DNA of 40,141 nucleotides from a virus: IMG/VR virus record IMGVR_UViG_3300010403_000036, positions 1 to 40,141 of that record, one strand, 5' to 3'. The first letter of the stretch is position 1. Each line of letters begins with the position of its first letter. The position numbers were made by a program, and so were the translations under genes. Under the pieces are notes generated by a model. The model did not search any database and had not been told where the DNA came from. It saw nothing but the letters and a program-made list of their open reading frames with translations. Of this stretch, positions 22,816-30,747 are shown piece after piece.

Positions 22816-23730
22816 ATGCCCGTCGCACTCTCACAGATCAAGGACCTCCTGCTCCCGGGACTTTGGGGCATCGATGGCCGATATCCCATGATCGAGCGGC
22901 AATGGCCGCAGATCTTCAAGCAGTTCGATTCGAACATGGCGCTTGAGCGCCGGGCCGCGATGCGGTTCCTGGGCTACGCGCAGATCAAGAATGAGGGCGG
23001 ACCGACCGCGACCGACAATAACGCCGGTCAGCGCTACATCTACAACGCCCAGCACTTCGAAATCGGCCTGATGTACGCCATTACGCGGCCGGCGATCGAC
23101 GACAATCTGTACAAGGCGGAGTTCGGGCCGAACAACGATGGCCTGATGGAGGCGTTCAAGGAGACCGAGGAGGTCTATGCCGCCAACATCCTGAACAACG
23201 CGACCGTGTTCAACACGGCGACACAGGGCGACGGCGTGTCGCTGATCAACACCGCGCATCCGATCGATGGCGCGACCATCGCGAACCAGCCATCTCCGGA
23301 TGTCAGCCTCAACGAGACATCGCTTCTGAACGCGGCGATCACGATCCGCTCGACATGGAAGAACAACGCCGGCCTCAAGGTTCACGCCCGCGGCCAGAAG
23401 TTGATCGTCCCGGCCAACCTCGAGCCGATCGCGGCGCGGCTGTTCCGTTCGGAACTGCGTGTTGGAACCGGCAACAACGATATCAACGCAATCAAGGAAA
23501 TGGAGCAGTCCTTCAAGGAAGGCTACATGGTCTACGATTACCTGACGTCGGCTTTTGCGTGGTTCGTGCAGACCAACGTGCCGGGTCTGGCGTTCTTCAA
23601 TCGAAAGTCGTTTGAGACCGACATGAGCGTCGAATTCTCGACCGACAACCTGCTCGTCAAGGGCTACCAGCGCTACGTTCCAAGCTACTACGACTGGCGC
23701 AGCCTGTACGGCACGTTCCCGACCTCGTGA
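22816..23730 (+). CDS. major capsid protein
   Basis: 304 aa. The pattern resembles HK97-fold major head proteins of the Mu gpT-like type: N-terminal helical part with YPMIERQWPQIFKQFDS, central helix with FKETEEVYAANILNNATVFN (about 115-134), the loop HPIDGATIANQPSPD, then LLNAAITIRSTWKNNAGL and the strand KLIVPANLEPIAARLF (about 192-207), and a C-terminal beta part ending in YYDWRSLYGTFPTS. AAGGAGG at 22802-22808 is the best ribosome-binding site in the window, as expected for the most abundant virion protein. No N-terminal prohead-protease extension is evident. Confidence 0.8.
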   Translation: MPVALSQIKDLLLPGLWGIDGRYPMIERQWPQIFKQFDSNMALERRAAMRFLGYAQIKNEGGPTATDNNAGQRYIYNAQHFEIGLMYAITRPAIDDNLYKAEFGPNNDGLMEAFKETEEVYAANILNNATVFNTATQGDGVSLINTAHPIDGATIANQPSPDVSLNETSLLNAAITIRSTWKNNAGLKVHARGQKLIVPANLEPIAARLFRSELRVGTGNNDINAIKEMEQSFKEGYMVYDYLTSAFAWFVQTNVPGLAFFNRKSFETDMSVEFSTDNLLVKGYQRYVPSYYDWRSLYGTFPTS

Positions 23731-23748
23731 TGGCGGAGGGATGAACTC

Positions 23749-24735
23749 ATGACCATCACTGCAGTTTCCGGTCCGAGTATTTCTTACGGGATCACGCCGA
23801 CCTCGTCGGCCGGTACCGGCTTGCTCGGCAACGATCTGGAGCACAACGAACAGCGCGCGCCGGACATCTCCGATCTCGGCCACGCGATGATGGACCCGCG
23901 CGTTGCGTATGCCTACAACCCTGGCTCGGGCGCCTCCGATCAGGTGTTCGGCTTCTATCGCGGCGTCGGCAATGTCGACTACGTTCCGACAGCCATCGCC
24001 AATAGCGCCAGCGCTTTCGTGGTGCTCGCGACGGTCTCGACCGGTGTTAGTGGAGCGTTCACGCTCGCCGCCGCCTCTTCGGCCAATGGCACCTACGCGA
24101 CCACGATCATCGCACCGGAGACCGGGCAGCCGACGGGCACGTTGATCGCCATCGACTCTACCGCAGCCTACGTGACCTTTGGTTCGGCGGGTACCGTCGT
24201 CGCATGGAACCCCGGTGCAGGTACTGGGCGCAACATCACCATCAATAAGTCGAGCAATCTCGATGCAGGCACCTATGTGGTGATCGGCCGGGATATGTAC
24301 GGCTTCAAGATGACCGAGCAGATCACCTCCAGCTCGTCGACCAATCTCGCGGGCAAGAAGGCGTTCAAGTACATCTCCGCGATCATCAACACGACCACGC
24401 CGACCTCGACCAGCGTCAGCATCGGCTTCGGCGATGTTTATGGCTTCCCGCTCGCGGTTCCGTATGTCGGTCAGAACACGATCCTCAACATCAATACGTC
24501 CGCGTCCATCGCTACCGTGGTGCCACCGTCGACCACCAATATCGTTCTAGCGTCGACTGCCGCAACGCAGACATCGACCACGCCCGATGTGCGCGGGACA
24601 TGGGCATCGACCACCGCGTCAAACGGTGTGATCCGATTGCAGATCACGGTCACTCCCGCTGCCTCGGCTATTGCCTCGATCACGTCCACCAACGTCGCGC
24701 CGCTGTTCGGTGCCACGCAATTCTCGTCAGTCTGA
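23749..24735 (+). CDS. beta-rich head-associated protein
   Basis: 328 aa, Thr/Ser/Ala-rich. Residues about 10-75 contain NDLEHNEQRAPDISDLGHAM, a region likely to bind the capsid. The rest consists of beta-sandwich-like segments, with IVASTAATQ-like low complexity near the end. It follows the major capsid gene behind GGAGGG (23734-23739), so a capsid decoration or head-fibre role is probable. No family name is given. Confidence 0.55.
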   Translation: MTITAVSGPSISYGITPTSSAGTGLLGNDLEHNEQRAPDISDLGHAMMDPRVAYAYNPGSGASDQVFGFYRGVGNVDYVPTAIANSASAFVVLATVSTGVSGAFTLAAASSANGTYATTIIAPETGQPTGTLIAIDSTAAYVTFGSAGTVVAWNPGAGTGRNITINKSSNLDAGTYVVIGRDMYGFKMTEQITSSSSTNLAGKKAFKYISAIINTTTPTSTSVSIGFGDVYGFPLAVPYVGQNTILNINTSASIATVVPPSTTNIVLASTAATQTSTTPDVRGTWASTTASNGVIRLQITVTPAASAIASITSTNVAPLFGATQFSSV

Positions 24736-24748
24736 CAAGGAGCCAGCG

Positions 24749-25021
24749 ATGGCCAAAAGGACAGTCTATTCCGGCGCTGGCTCCAATGTCGCCAAGGAAG
24801 CCTACGCGAAGAAACTCGGCGGATCGGTCTACTCCGGCGCCGGCTCCAACGTCATCAAAGAGGCGAAGGAGAAGAAGCGTGGCGGTGCGCTCTCGATGGA
24901 CGACGGCAAGAAGGTGAAGAAGGCGCGCGGCGGCGGCGTAGGTTCGGACAAGAGCCCGTTCAGTTCGGCCGGCGGCGGCAGCGCGAGCACCAGCCCATTC
25001 AGTTCGGCTTGCCGGAGGTAG
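24749..25021 (+). CDS. small basic repeat protein
   Basis: 90 aa. Residues 5-25 and 26-46 are two copies of a 21-aa unit with core VYSGAGSNVxKEAxxKKxGG, 16 of 21 positions being the same. A Lys/Arg/Gly segment and two SPFSSA motifs follow. ATG 24749 is preceded by AAGGAG at 24736-24741. Basic, Gly-rich composition suggests binding to DNA or to the inside of the capsid. It has a compositional likeness to the gene at 49-276. Its function is unknown. Confidence 0.55.
   Translation: MAKRTVYSGAGSNVAKEAYAKKLGGSVYSGAGSNVIKEAKEKKRGGALSMDDGKKVKKARGGGVGSDKSPFSSAGGGSASTSPFSSACRR
24761..24886 (+). repeat. two tandem 63-bp coding repeats
   Basis: Units 24761-24823 and 24824-24886 encode the duplicated VYSGAGSNVxKEA segment of the small basic protein. 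Differences are mostly at third codon positions in the first half and amino-acid changing near the end, so the duplication is not very recent. Confidence 0.75.
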
Positions 25022-25083
25022 CAACCGCGCCTCTGGCGAACAATCAGCGCCAGCGCATCGGCGCAGACGCTAAGGGGTAAGAA

Positions 25084-25425
25084 ATGCCGACTACCACGCT
25101 CTCATCTGTCGGGGTTTCGAATCCCATCAACCTGAATTGGCGTGGTGCCAAGCCGATCACCGCCCTGGTGACGCTCGGCTCCACCACGATGACCACCGAT
25201 TTCACGATCCAGTACACGCTGGACGACCTGCAACTGGTCAGCAGCCCGACATGGATTGCGATCGGATCCAGCACGGGATCGTCAGCCACCCATTTCTCGA
25301 GCGCTAACGCCGATGGGGCGGTGACGGTCGGATTTCTCTACCCCATCGCAGGGCTGCGGATTTCATCGACAGCGCTTTCGTCGAGCAGTCTGCGCCTGAC
25401 CACGCTTCAAGGGGAAGGGTGGTAG
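25084..25425 (+). CDS. small beta-rich virion protein
   Basis: 113 aa with regular hydrophobic/Thr-Ser alternation and no Cys. Phrases TTTLSSVGVSNPINLNWRG and FTIQYTLDDLQ look like a small beta-sandwich similar to head-decoration proteins. AAGGGG at 25072-25077 supports ATG 25084. It lies in the capsid operon between the basic repeat protein and another beta-rich gene, so a decoration role is likely but not proven. Confidence 0.55.
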   Translation: MPTTTLSSVGVSNPINLNWRGAKPITALVTLGSTTMTTDFTIQYTLDDLQLVSSPTWIAIGSSTGSSATHFSSANADGAVTVGFLYPIAGLRISSTALSSSSLRLTTLQGEGW

Positions 25426-25461
25426 TCATGTTCCTTTACATGAAGAGTGAGGGACAGTGAT

Positions 25462-25863
25462 GTGTCGATATACCCTCCGCGATTCGCCGAATACATCGCG
25501 CTCACAGTGCCCGATTACATCGTCTCGAACGTCACGGGCGGGGGCGGCACGAGCGGCAGCATTCTCCTGTCGAACGCGACGGTCACCGAAGGGTCGAGCG
25601 TCGGCACGGTCATCGGCAATTTCTCCGTCACGGGAGGCTCGACCAGGTCCTACACATTCACGCTCACGAGCAACCCCGGGACGCTGTTTTCGGTCGGCGG
25701 ATCGACGCTGACGGTGGCTGCGGCCCTGACGGCCGGTAACGCGCCGATCACGGTCCGGGCGAGTGATACGGGGACATCGGTGATCAACGGCGGGTTCAAC
25801 ATCACGATTACTTCCAGCACGCCGTCGAACTTCGTGTGGACCTACCCTTACGTGGGATTTTAA
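25462..25863 (+). CDS. small beta-sandwich protein, cadherin-like segment
   Basis: 133 aa. After a short N-terminus (SIYPPRFAEYIALTV) and a GGGG linker, residues about 42-125 form one beta-sandwich of cadherin-like or Ig-like type, with TVTEGSSVGTVIGNFSV and NAPITVRASD. GTG 25462 is chosen because AGGG (25450-25453) precedes it; GTG 25447 would add five residues. It ends 3 bp before the next gene. A surface or fibre accessory role is inferred. Confidence 0.5.
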   Translation: MSIYPPRFAEYIALTVPDYIVSNVTGGGGTSGSILLSNATVTEGSSVGTVIGNFSVTGGSTRSYTFTLTSNPGTLFSVGGSTLTVAAALTAGNAPITVRASDTGTSVINGGFNITITSSTPSNFVWTYPYVGF

Positions 25864-25866
25864 GAG

Positions 25867-26814
25867 ATGGCAGACCTTACCTCAGTTGGCGTTACCTCCG
25901 GTGTCCCTTCAAGCGGGACCGGCACCGTGGCGACGATCAATCAGTTGATCGCGGTTGGCGCGCCGATCTCCAACGGCAGCACGTCGGCTCCAGTAACGGT
26001 GGCCATTACCGGCAATGCCAGTGCCGTTACATCCTCGATGAATGCGCTGGTCGTCAGTCTATCACCGAACAGTTCGGTGAGGACGATGACCCTGTCGTCC
26101 AATCCCACTGTTATCGCTTCTTCGGTTTGGACGGTCACGCTGTCTTCGAATCCTACCGTAATCGCTTCTTCGGATATGGCGATTACGTCGATCTCTTCCG
26201 GAGCGGTCTCCATTATTAATGGAGCTAATACTGCTGCGGTCATGGCAGGCAGTAGCACTCCAACGTCCACCTGTGCTGCACTGGTTGTTGCGATATCGCC
26301 CAATACCCAGAACGCCAATGGACAAACGACGAGCTCTCTGTCGACACCAGTCGTCATCGCAAGCGATCAATCGACAATCACCGTCCGGTTGACGTCGACT
26401 GGCGCTAACTCGGTTACGCTATCGAGCAATCCGACGGTCATCCCCTCCAGCGTCGTGAGCGTGGCACCGTCGACGACGGTTGGCTTGACGATCTCGTCTG
26501 TGATCATGTCCACGACAACCAACGCAACCTTAGTCAGCTCGACACCGCGTCAGCTCAACAAGGTCGAGTGTTTCAATCTGTCGACCACGCCGGGCTTCCT
26601 TAAGATGTATAACCTTTCCAGCGTTCCAACCGTCGGGTCGTCTCTGGTGTTCAATCGCTACCCCGTTCCAACCAACGGCTTTATCTCCACGGTTGAACTG
26701 AGCGATACATATAGCACCGGGTTGGCCTACACCTTTACCGCCAACCTCATAGACAGCGACACGACAGCCATCCAAACTTCCAGCACTTACGTCGTCAACT
26801 TGCACTATAGGTAA
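25867..26814 (+). CDS. Ser/Thr-rich virion protein with short repeats
   Basis: 315 aa. The first 200 residues are Ser/Thr/Val-rich and contain copies of a unit with core VTLSSNPTVIxSS at about 74-86, 90-102 and 183-195. The last 100 residues are a different, compact domain, with NKVECFNLSTTPGFLKMYNLSSVP and FISTVELSDTYSTGLAYTF, a type often met at the end of phage head or neck proteins. It is followed 3 bp later by the first spike gene. Its role is structural by inference. Confidence 0.5.
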   Translation: MADLTSVGVTSGVPSSGTGTVATINQLIAVGAPISNGSTSAPVTVAITGNASAVTSSMNALVVSLSPNSSVRTMTLSSNPTVIASSVWTVTLSSNPTVIASSDMAITSISSGAVSIINGANTAAVMAGSSTPTSTCAALVVAISPNTQNANGQTTSSLSTPVVIASDQSTITVRLTSTGANSVTLSSNPTVIPSSVVSVAPSTTVGLTISSVIMSTTTNATLVSSTPRQLNKVECFNLSTTPGFLKMYNLSSVPTVGSSLVFNRYPVPTNGFISTVELSDTYSTGLAYTFTANLIDSDTTAIQTSSTYVVNLHYR

Positions 26815-26817
26815 TCC

Positions 26818-28191
26818 ATGGCTCTTTCCGCCAACACAGTCTTTGAAGTTCGCAACGGTGGTAGCGACACCAACGGTGGAGGTTTCGTGACCGGCGCGAG
26901 CGGAACGGACTGGTCGCAGCAGACTGCCGCCCAGTATTCGGTGACCGATGGCGTGACTGCTGGTAGCACGATCATCACCAGTGCCACCGCTGCCTTCGGC
27001 ACGGATGTCGTCGGCAACATTATTTATGTTCAGGGCGGAACTGGAGCCGTTTCGTCTGGCTGGTATCAAATTATTACGCGAACCAGTTCGACTACGATCA
27101 CGGTAGATCGTCTGACGGGCCTGACATCCGGAACAGGCGTTACCCTGAAGGTTGGCGGAGCGTTTGCATCTCCCGGTACGGCCGCTGGCGTTGCCACCGT
27201 TGCTGGCATGAAGACGTTTATCAAGTATAGCTCGACGCCGTTTACTGTATCTTCGACTACCAACAATGTCTCTGGTGGATGCATTTCTGGAACAGCAGAC
27301 ACAGCTTATTGTGGCTATGATACGACGCGATCACTGTACAATACAGACGCCAATCGAGCTACCGTAAAGTTAAGCTCTTCTACTGGCTCTGCTACTACCG
27401 TGTTTACAAACTTGAATGCTCACTACCTTCTTCAATCTTTAATTGTTGATGCAAGCTCAGTTGCTGGAAGCCGCTGTGCTCAGATGTCTGGGGAATATTT
27501 TAACGTCAAAGGCATGGGTGGTGTTACCGCAGGACTTTCGCAAAATTCGGCTATCGGGCGTGCAATCTTGTGTGAAGTCACTGGATGTTCGGCTACGCCG
27601 ATAAATATCGTCAGTATGTTTTGGTGTGTCTCTCACGATAATACACTTTCGTCACCATCTAATGTTGGTGCCATTCAGGGACAAGATGGAGGCGCAATCT
27701 ATGGATGTCTCTCATATAGTAACAATTGCGATGGCATTGTTCCAGGCTCTCACACTATAGTTTCAAACTGTGCTGTGTATGGCAATGGAGGCGCAGGTAT
27801 TAATGCGCAAAATAACTACGGAAATATTATAAACTGCATTTCAGAAAACAATACGACCTACGGCTACCGCGTGAATGCCGGCCAGATCATTATGATCAAT
27901 TGCGCGTCCTACAATAATACGCTTGGGCGCTTTCAAAACGCGGCCAGTGGCATCCAATGGACTGATCTCAATCCAATCACGGGCAGCGGTTCGTTTTTTA
28001 CCAATGCAGCGGGCGGCGTGTTTACCTTGAACAACACGGCTGGTGCTGGTGCCCTATGTCGTGCGGCCGGATTCCCGACATCAATTCCGACTTCCACCAG
28101 CAATGCTGATTATGCCGATACGGGCGCTCTCCAATCTTCCGCCGGCGGCAGCGGAACCACCACAGCTATTTATGGTGTCATGGGAAGTTGA
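26818..28191 (+). CDS. tail spike with right-handed beta-helix
   Basis: 457 aa. The N-terminal 110 residues are a beta-rich attachment or structural domain. From about 140 to 390 a series of short strand-turn repeats rich in Asn, Gly, Cys and aromatic residues (for example INCISENNTTYGYRVNAG, IINCASYNNT) has the periodicity of a parallel beta-helix, typical of receptor-binding or polysaccharide-degrading spikes. No catalytic pair is assigned. The DNA from about 27240 to 27860 is more AT-rich than its neighbours and uses more A/T-ending codons, so this domain may have been acquired. Confidence 0.6.
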   Translation: MALSANTVFEVRNGGSDTNGGGFVTGASGTDWSQQTAAQYSVTDGVTAGSTIITSATAAFGTDVVGNIIYVQGGTGAVSSGWYQIITRTSSTTITVDRLTGLTSGTGVTLKVGGAFASPGTAAGVATVAGMKTFIKYSSTPFTVSSTTNNVSGGCISGTADTAYCGYDTTRSLYNTDANRATVKLSSSTGSATTVFTNLNAHYLLQSLIVDASSVAGSRCAQMSGEYFNVKGMGGVTAGLSQNSAIGRAILCEVTGCSATPINIVSMFWCVSHDNTLSSPSNVGAIQGQDGGAIYGCLSYSNNCDGIVPGSHTIVSNCAVYGNGGAGINAQNNYGNIINCISENNTTYGYRVNAGQIIMINCASYNNTLGRFQNAASGIQWTDLNPITGSGSFFTNAAGGVFTLNNTAGAGALCRAAGFPTSIPTSTSNADYADTGALQSSAGGSGTTTAIYGVMGS

Positions 28192-30747
28192 GTGGCTCAA
28201 AATCTAAAATTGTCATCATCTGCGCTGGGGAACCGAAACCTAGGTCCTCAGAATATGGGCGGCGGCGCAAATCTCATTCAGCGCAGCCTGTTCTCGACAA
28301 GCACGCCCACCCTTCCATATTCGTCCTGGTACACGCCTGGAAACGGGAGTCCGGCGGTCAGCACGTCTGACTACTTTCTCATGCAGGGTACGGCTTGGTG
28401 GCGCCCATATGACTTGGATGCCATGGGGTCAGATGGCGCGACTATCAAAGCGGCCAATGGAGGGTTTAGATACGTCTGGCCGATGATGTCGGACCATTAC
28501 GGCAACTGGTTCGGCTCGGTAGACCTTTTCATCGGCTTTTCAAATGACCCTCAAGTTCTTCCAGACCCAACGACGATGCGACTGCTTTACGCTGGGTGTG
28601 ATGGCATCAACCTGACGGACTCTCTTGGTCAATCACAGTCCAATTGGTACTGCTATCAAGTCCCGTGGATCGTCTACAATCCAGACAATGCTGGCGATAA
28701 GTTTTGGATCTACATGGAGAGCTACGCCACTGGGGGGACGGCGCGTCAGCATCAGCTTGGTCTTATTACGACAAACGATTTTTGGTCACATACCAAAGTC
28801 GGGCCGGTGATCCCGAACAGTTCGTTCAATGGCTGGTCAAGCTACGGCAGACCTAACCGGACGGGCGTCAATACCTGGGAAGTCTATGCGCTTGGTAAGG
28901 GTGACGGTTCGGCCGTAACCCCCGCCATCTATAAATACACCAGCACTGATGGTTTGGCGTGGACGGCGGATTATTCGACAATCCGCGCCGGCAACGGGCC
29001 GTTCTTTACATTGGCCGGCCAGAAGCAAATGTTGTGCATCGAGAACGCTTCGGGCAACTCGTATCTGTCGTTTCTCGCCGTAGACAACACAACTAACGTT
29101 TCTCTAGGAACTTACACCAGGATCAGCGCAGCGTTTGGTGACAACACCAGCGATCCGACAAAAGCCTACCCCGGTCCTGCCTACCTTCAGGAGTATGCCG
29201 CCTACGAAGAGGATGGCATAATTTCCATCTATGCGACTCGGGGTTTCCCGGTTTCGCAACATGACGGCACCAATTCGGGGCCGTATTTGGATAACCATCC
29301 TTCCTTTTATAATATCGTCGGCAGTGTTACCAGCAACGTCTTGACCGTCACATCATGGCCCTCTGGGAACCCACCGCTTGCTGTTGGATTTCGCATTACC
29401 AGCCAACGCACCATTACGGGGTTTGGCACAGGGTCTGGCGGAACGGGCACTTACACGGTTTCATCCGGATCTGACATTTCTAGCCAGACATTCACCGTCT
29501 TCACTAATGGTGGTCTGTGGCATCAGTTCATGGATCAGTATTATTGGATTAGTGATGCCACAGCGGCGGCCAGCGCCGCGCCTCTAGGTGTCACCGCATC
29601 CTGCACGTCAGGACTCGTCACCATTCGATGGAACAGCTCTCTTCCACATAATAACTATAGAGTCTATCGCGGCACAACCTCTGGCACTCAGGCCACCTTA
29701 ATAGGAGATGTTGCCGGAACGTCGATCACTGACACGCCGACTCCTGGTTCGCAGTACTTCTATAAAGTCGTCACGATGAATAGTGGTGAGCAGAAGTCCC
29801 GCGTCGTAAGCGTCTACGCCAGCAACAATGCAGAGTTATTCAACCGCCACTACAATCGCGTGATAAATGATGGTGGCGATACTTCCAAGATTGATCCTAC
29901 CTTCCTTGCAAACGCTGCGGGTTGGCTAACCACAAACGACGCTTGGAAGTATGTCCAGTGGTGGACCGATGTCCGCTTTGGCATCAAGCTGGACGGTTCC
30001 GGCTTCATCGCAAAAATCTATGACCTTGGTACTACGTATATGCCGCGCGGCGGCGACTACATTCCGACAACTAGCAACACCTATCCTTCGACCAGCAGCA
30101 ACACGTCATACAGCGCTAATAGCTTCCGCGGCACGACGCCAAGCTGGATCAACAATGCGGGGACAGCCCGCGGGTATTTTGGAGGCGGGCGAGCCAATAA
30201 CATCCAACGGTGGAGCGAGATCACCTTGCTCGCAGCTTATCAGAAACCGGGAACGAGCGTCGGGACTTTGTTCGGACATGGCGAAAACGGCGGGCTGTAT
30301 CTTCGACATGAAACAGGATCAAGTGGGAATATCACATTCGGAATGGTTTGTGATAAAGTAGGAAGCCCGTTCACATTCACGACGGCCACGGTTCCGTTTA
30401 CGACAGCCTCCGCGGCCCATGTCGCGGCAGGCGTGTTCGACGGCACAAATATGATTTGTTATCTGGACGGGACGCCTGGCACTCCTGTTTCTGGCGGACT
30501 AGCGGCCGGCAATGCGCAGCTTTTAAATGACACGGTTCTACGCGGTCAGTATTCAGATGCCGCGATCCAATCGACCAGCACAGGTCCAGTATTGATGTCC
30601 GGCAGCAAGGACACGAGGTATAACTATAAGAATCGTACCTATAACCCAAGCAACGCTGAAGCGCAGTTCACTGGCGCGGCACTGGCAGGTTTCAATAAAG
30701 GCTTGTCGCAGTCGCTTATCCAGTCTTGGGGGGCGCTTTACCAATGA
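28192..30747 (+). CDS. large tail fibre: beta-propeller, FN3 and lectin-like domains
   Basis: 851 aa. Residues about 40-390 have repeated W/Y-rich blade-like strands (YFLMQGTAWWRPYD, WYCYQVPWIVYNPDN, FWIYMESYATGG), consistent with a glycosidase-type beta-propeller. Residues about 463-548 look like a fibronectin type III domain (VTIRWNSS, NNYRVYRGTT, GSQYFYKVVT). Residues about 640-850 resemble a concanavalin-A/LamG-like lectin (WSEITLLAAYQ, VAAGVFDGTNMICYLDG). GTG 28192 starts right after the previous stop. Receptor binding, perhaps with glycan cleavage, is likely. Confidence 0.6.
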   Translation: MAQNLKLSSSALGNRNLGPQNMGGGANLIQRSLFSTSTPTLPYSSWYTPGNGSPAVSTSDYFLMQGTAWWRPYDLDAMGSDGATIKAANGGFRYVWPMMSDHYGNWFGSVDLFIGFSNDPQVLPDPTTMRLLYAGCDGINLTDSLGQSQSNWYCYQVPWIVYNPDNAGDKFWIYMESYATGGTARQHQLGLITTNDFWSHTKVGPVIPNSSFNGWSSYGRPNRTGVNTWEVYALGKGDGSAVTPAIYKYTSTDGLAWTADYSTIRAGNGPFFTLAGQKQMLCIENASGNSYLSFLAVDNTTNVSLGTYTRISAAFGDNTSDPTKAYPGPAYLQEYAAYEEDGIISIYATRGFPVSQHDGTNSGPYLDNHPSFYNIVGSVTSNVLTVTSWPSGNPPLAVGFRITSQRTITGFGTGSGGTGTYTVSSGSDISSQTFTVFTNGGLWHQFMDQYYWISDATAAASAAPLGVTASCTSGLVTIRWNSSLPHNNYRVYRGTTSGTQATLIGDVAGTSITDTPTPGSQYFYKVVTMNSGEQKSRVVSVYASNNAELFNRHYNRVINDGGDTSKIDPTFLANAAGWLTTNDAWKYVQWWTDVRFGIKLDGSGFIAKIYDLGTTYMPRGGDYIPTTSNTYPSTSSNTSYSANSFRGTTPSWINNAGTARGYFGGGRANNIQRWSEITLLAAYQKPGTSVGTLFGHGENGGLYLRHETGSSGNITFGMVCDKVGSPFTFTTATVPFTTASAAHVAAGVFDGTNMICYLDGTPGTPVSGGLAAGNAQLLNDTVLRGQYSDAAIQSTSTGPVLMSGSKDTRYNYKNRTYNPSNAEAQFTGAALAGFNKGLSQSLIQSWGALYQ

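Noticed and set aside
22831-23883. 350-aa - strand reading frame
   Set aside because: Shadow of the major capsid gene, which has a strong ribosome-binding site and recognisable family patterns.
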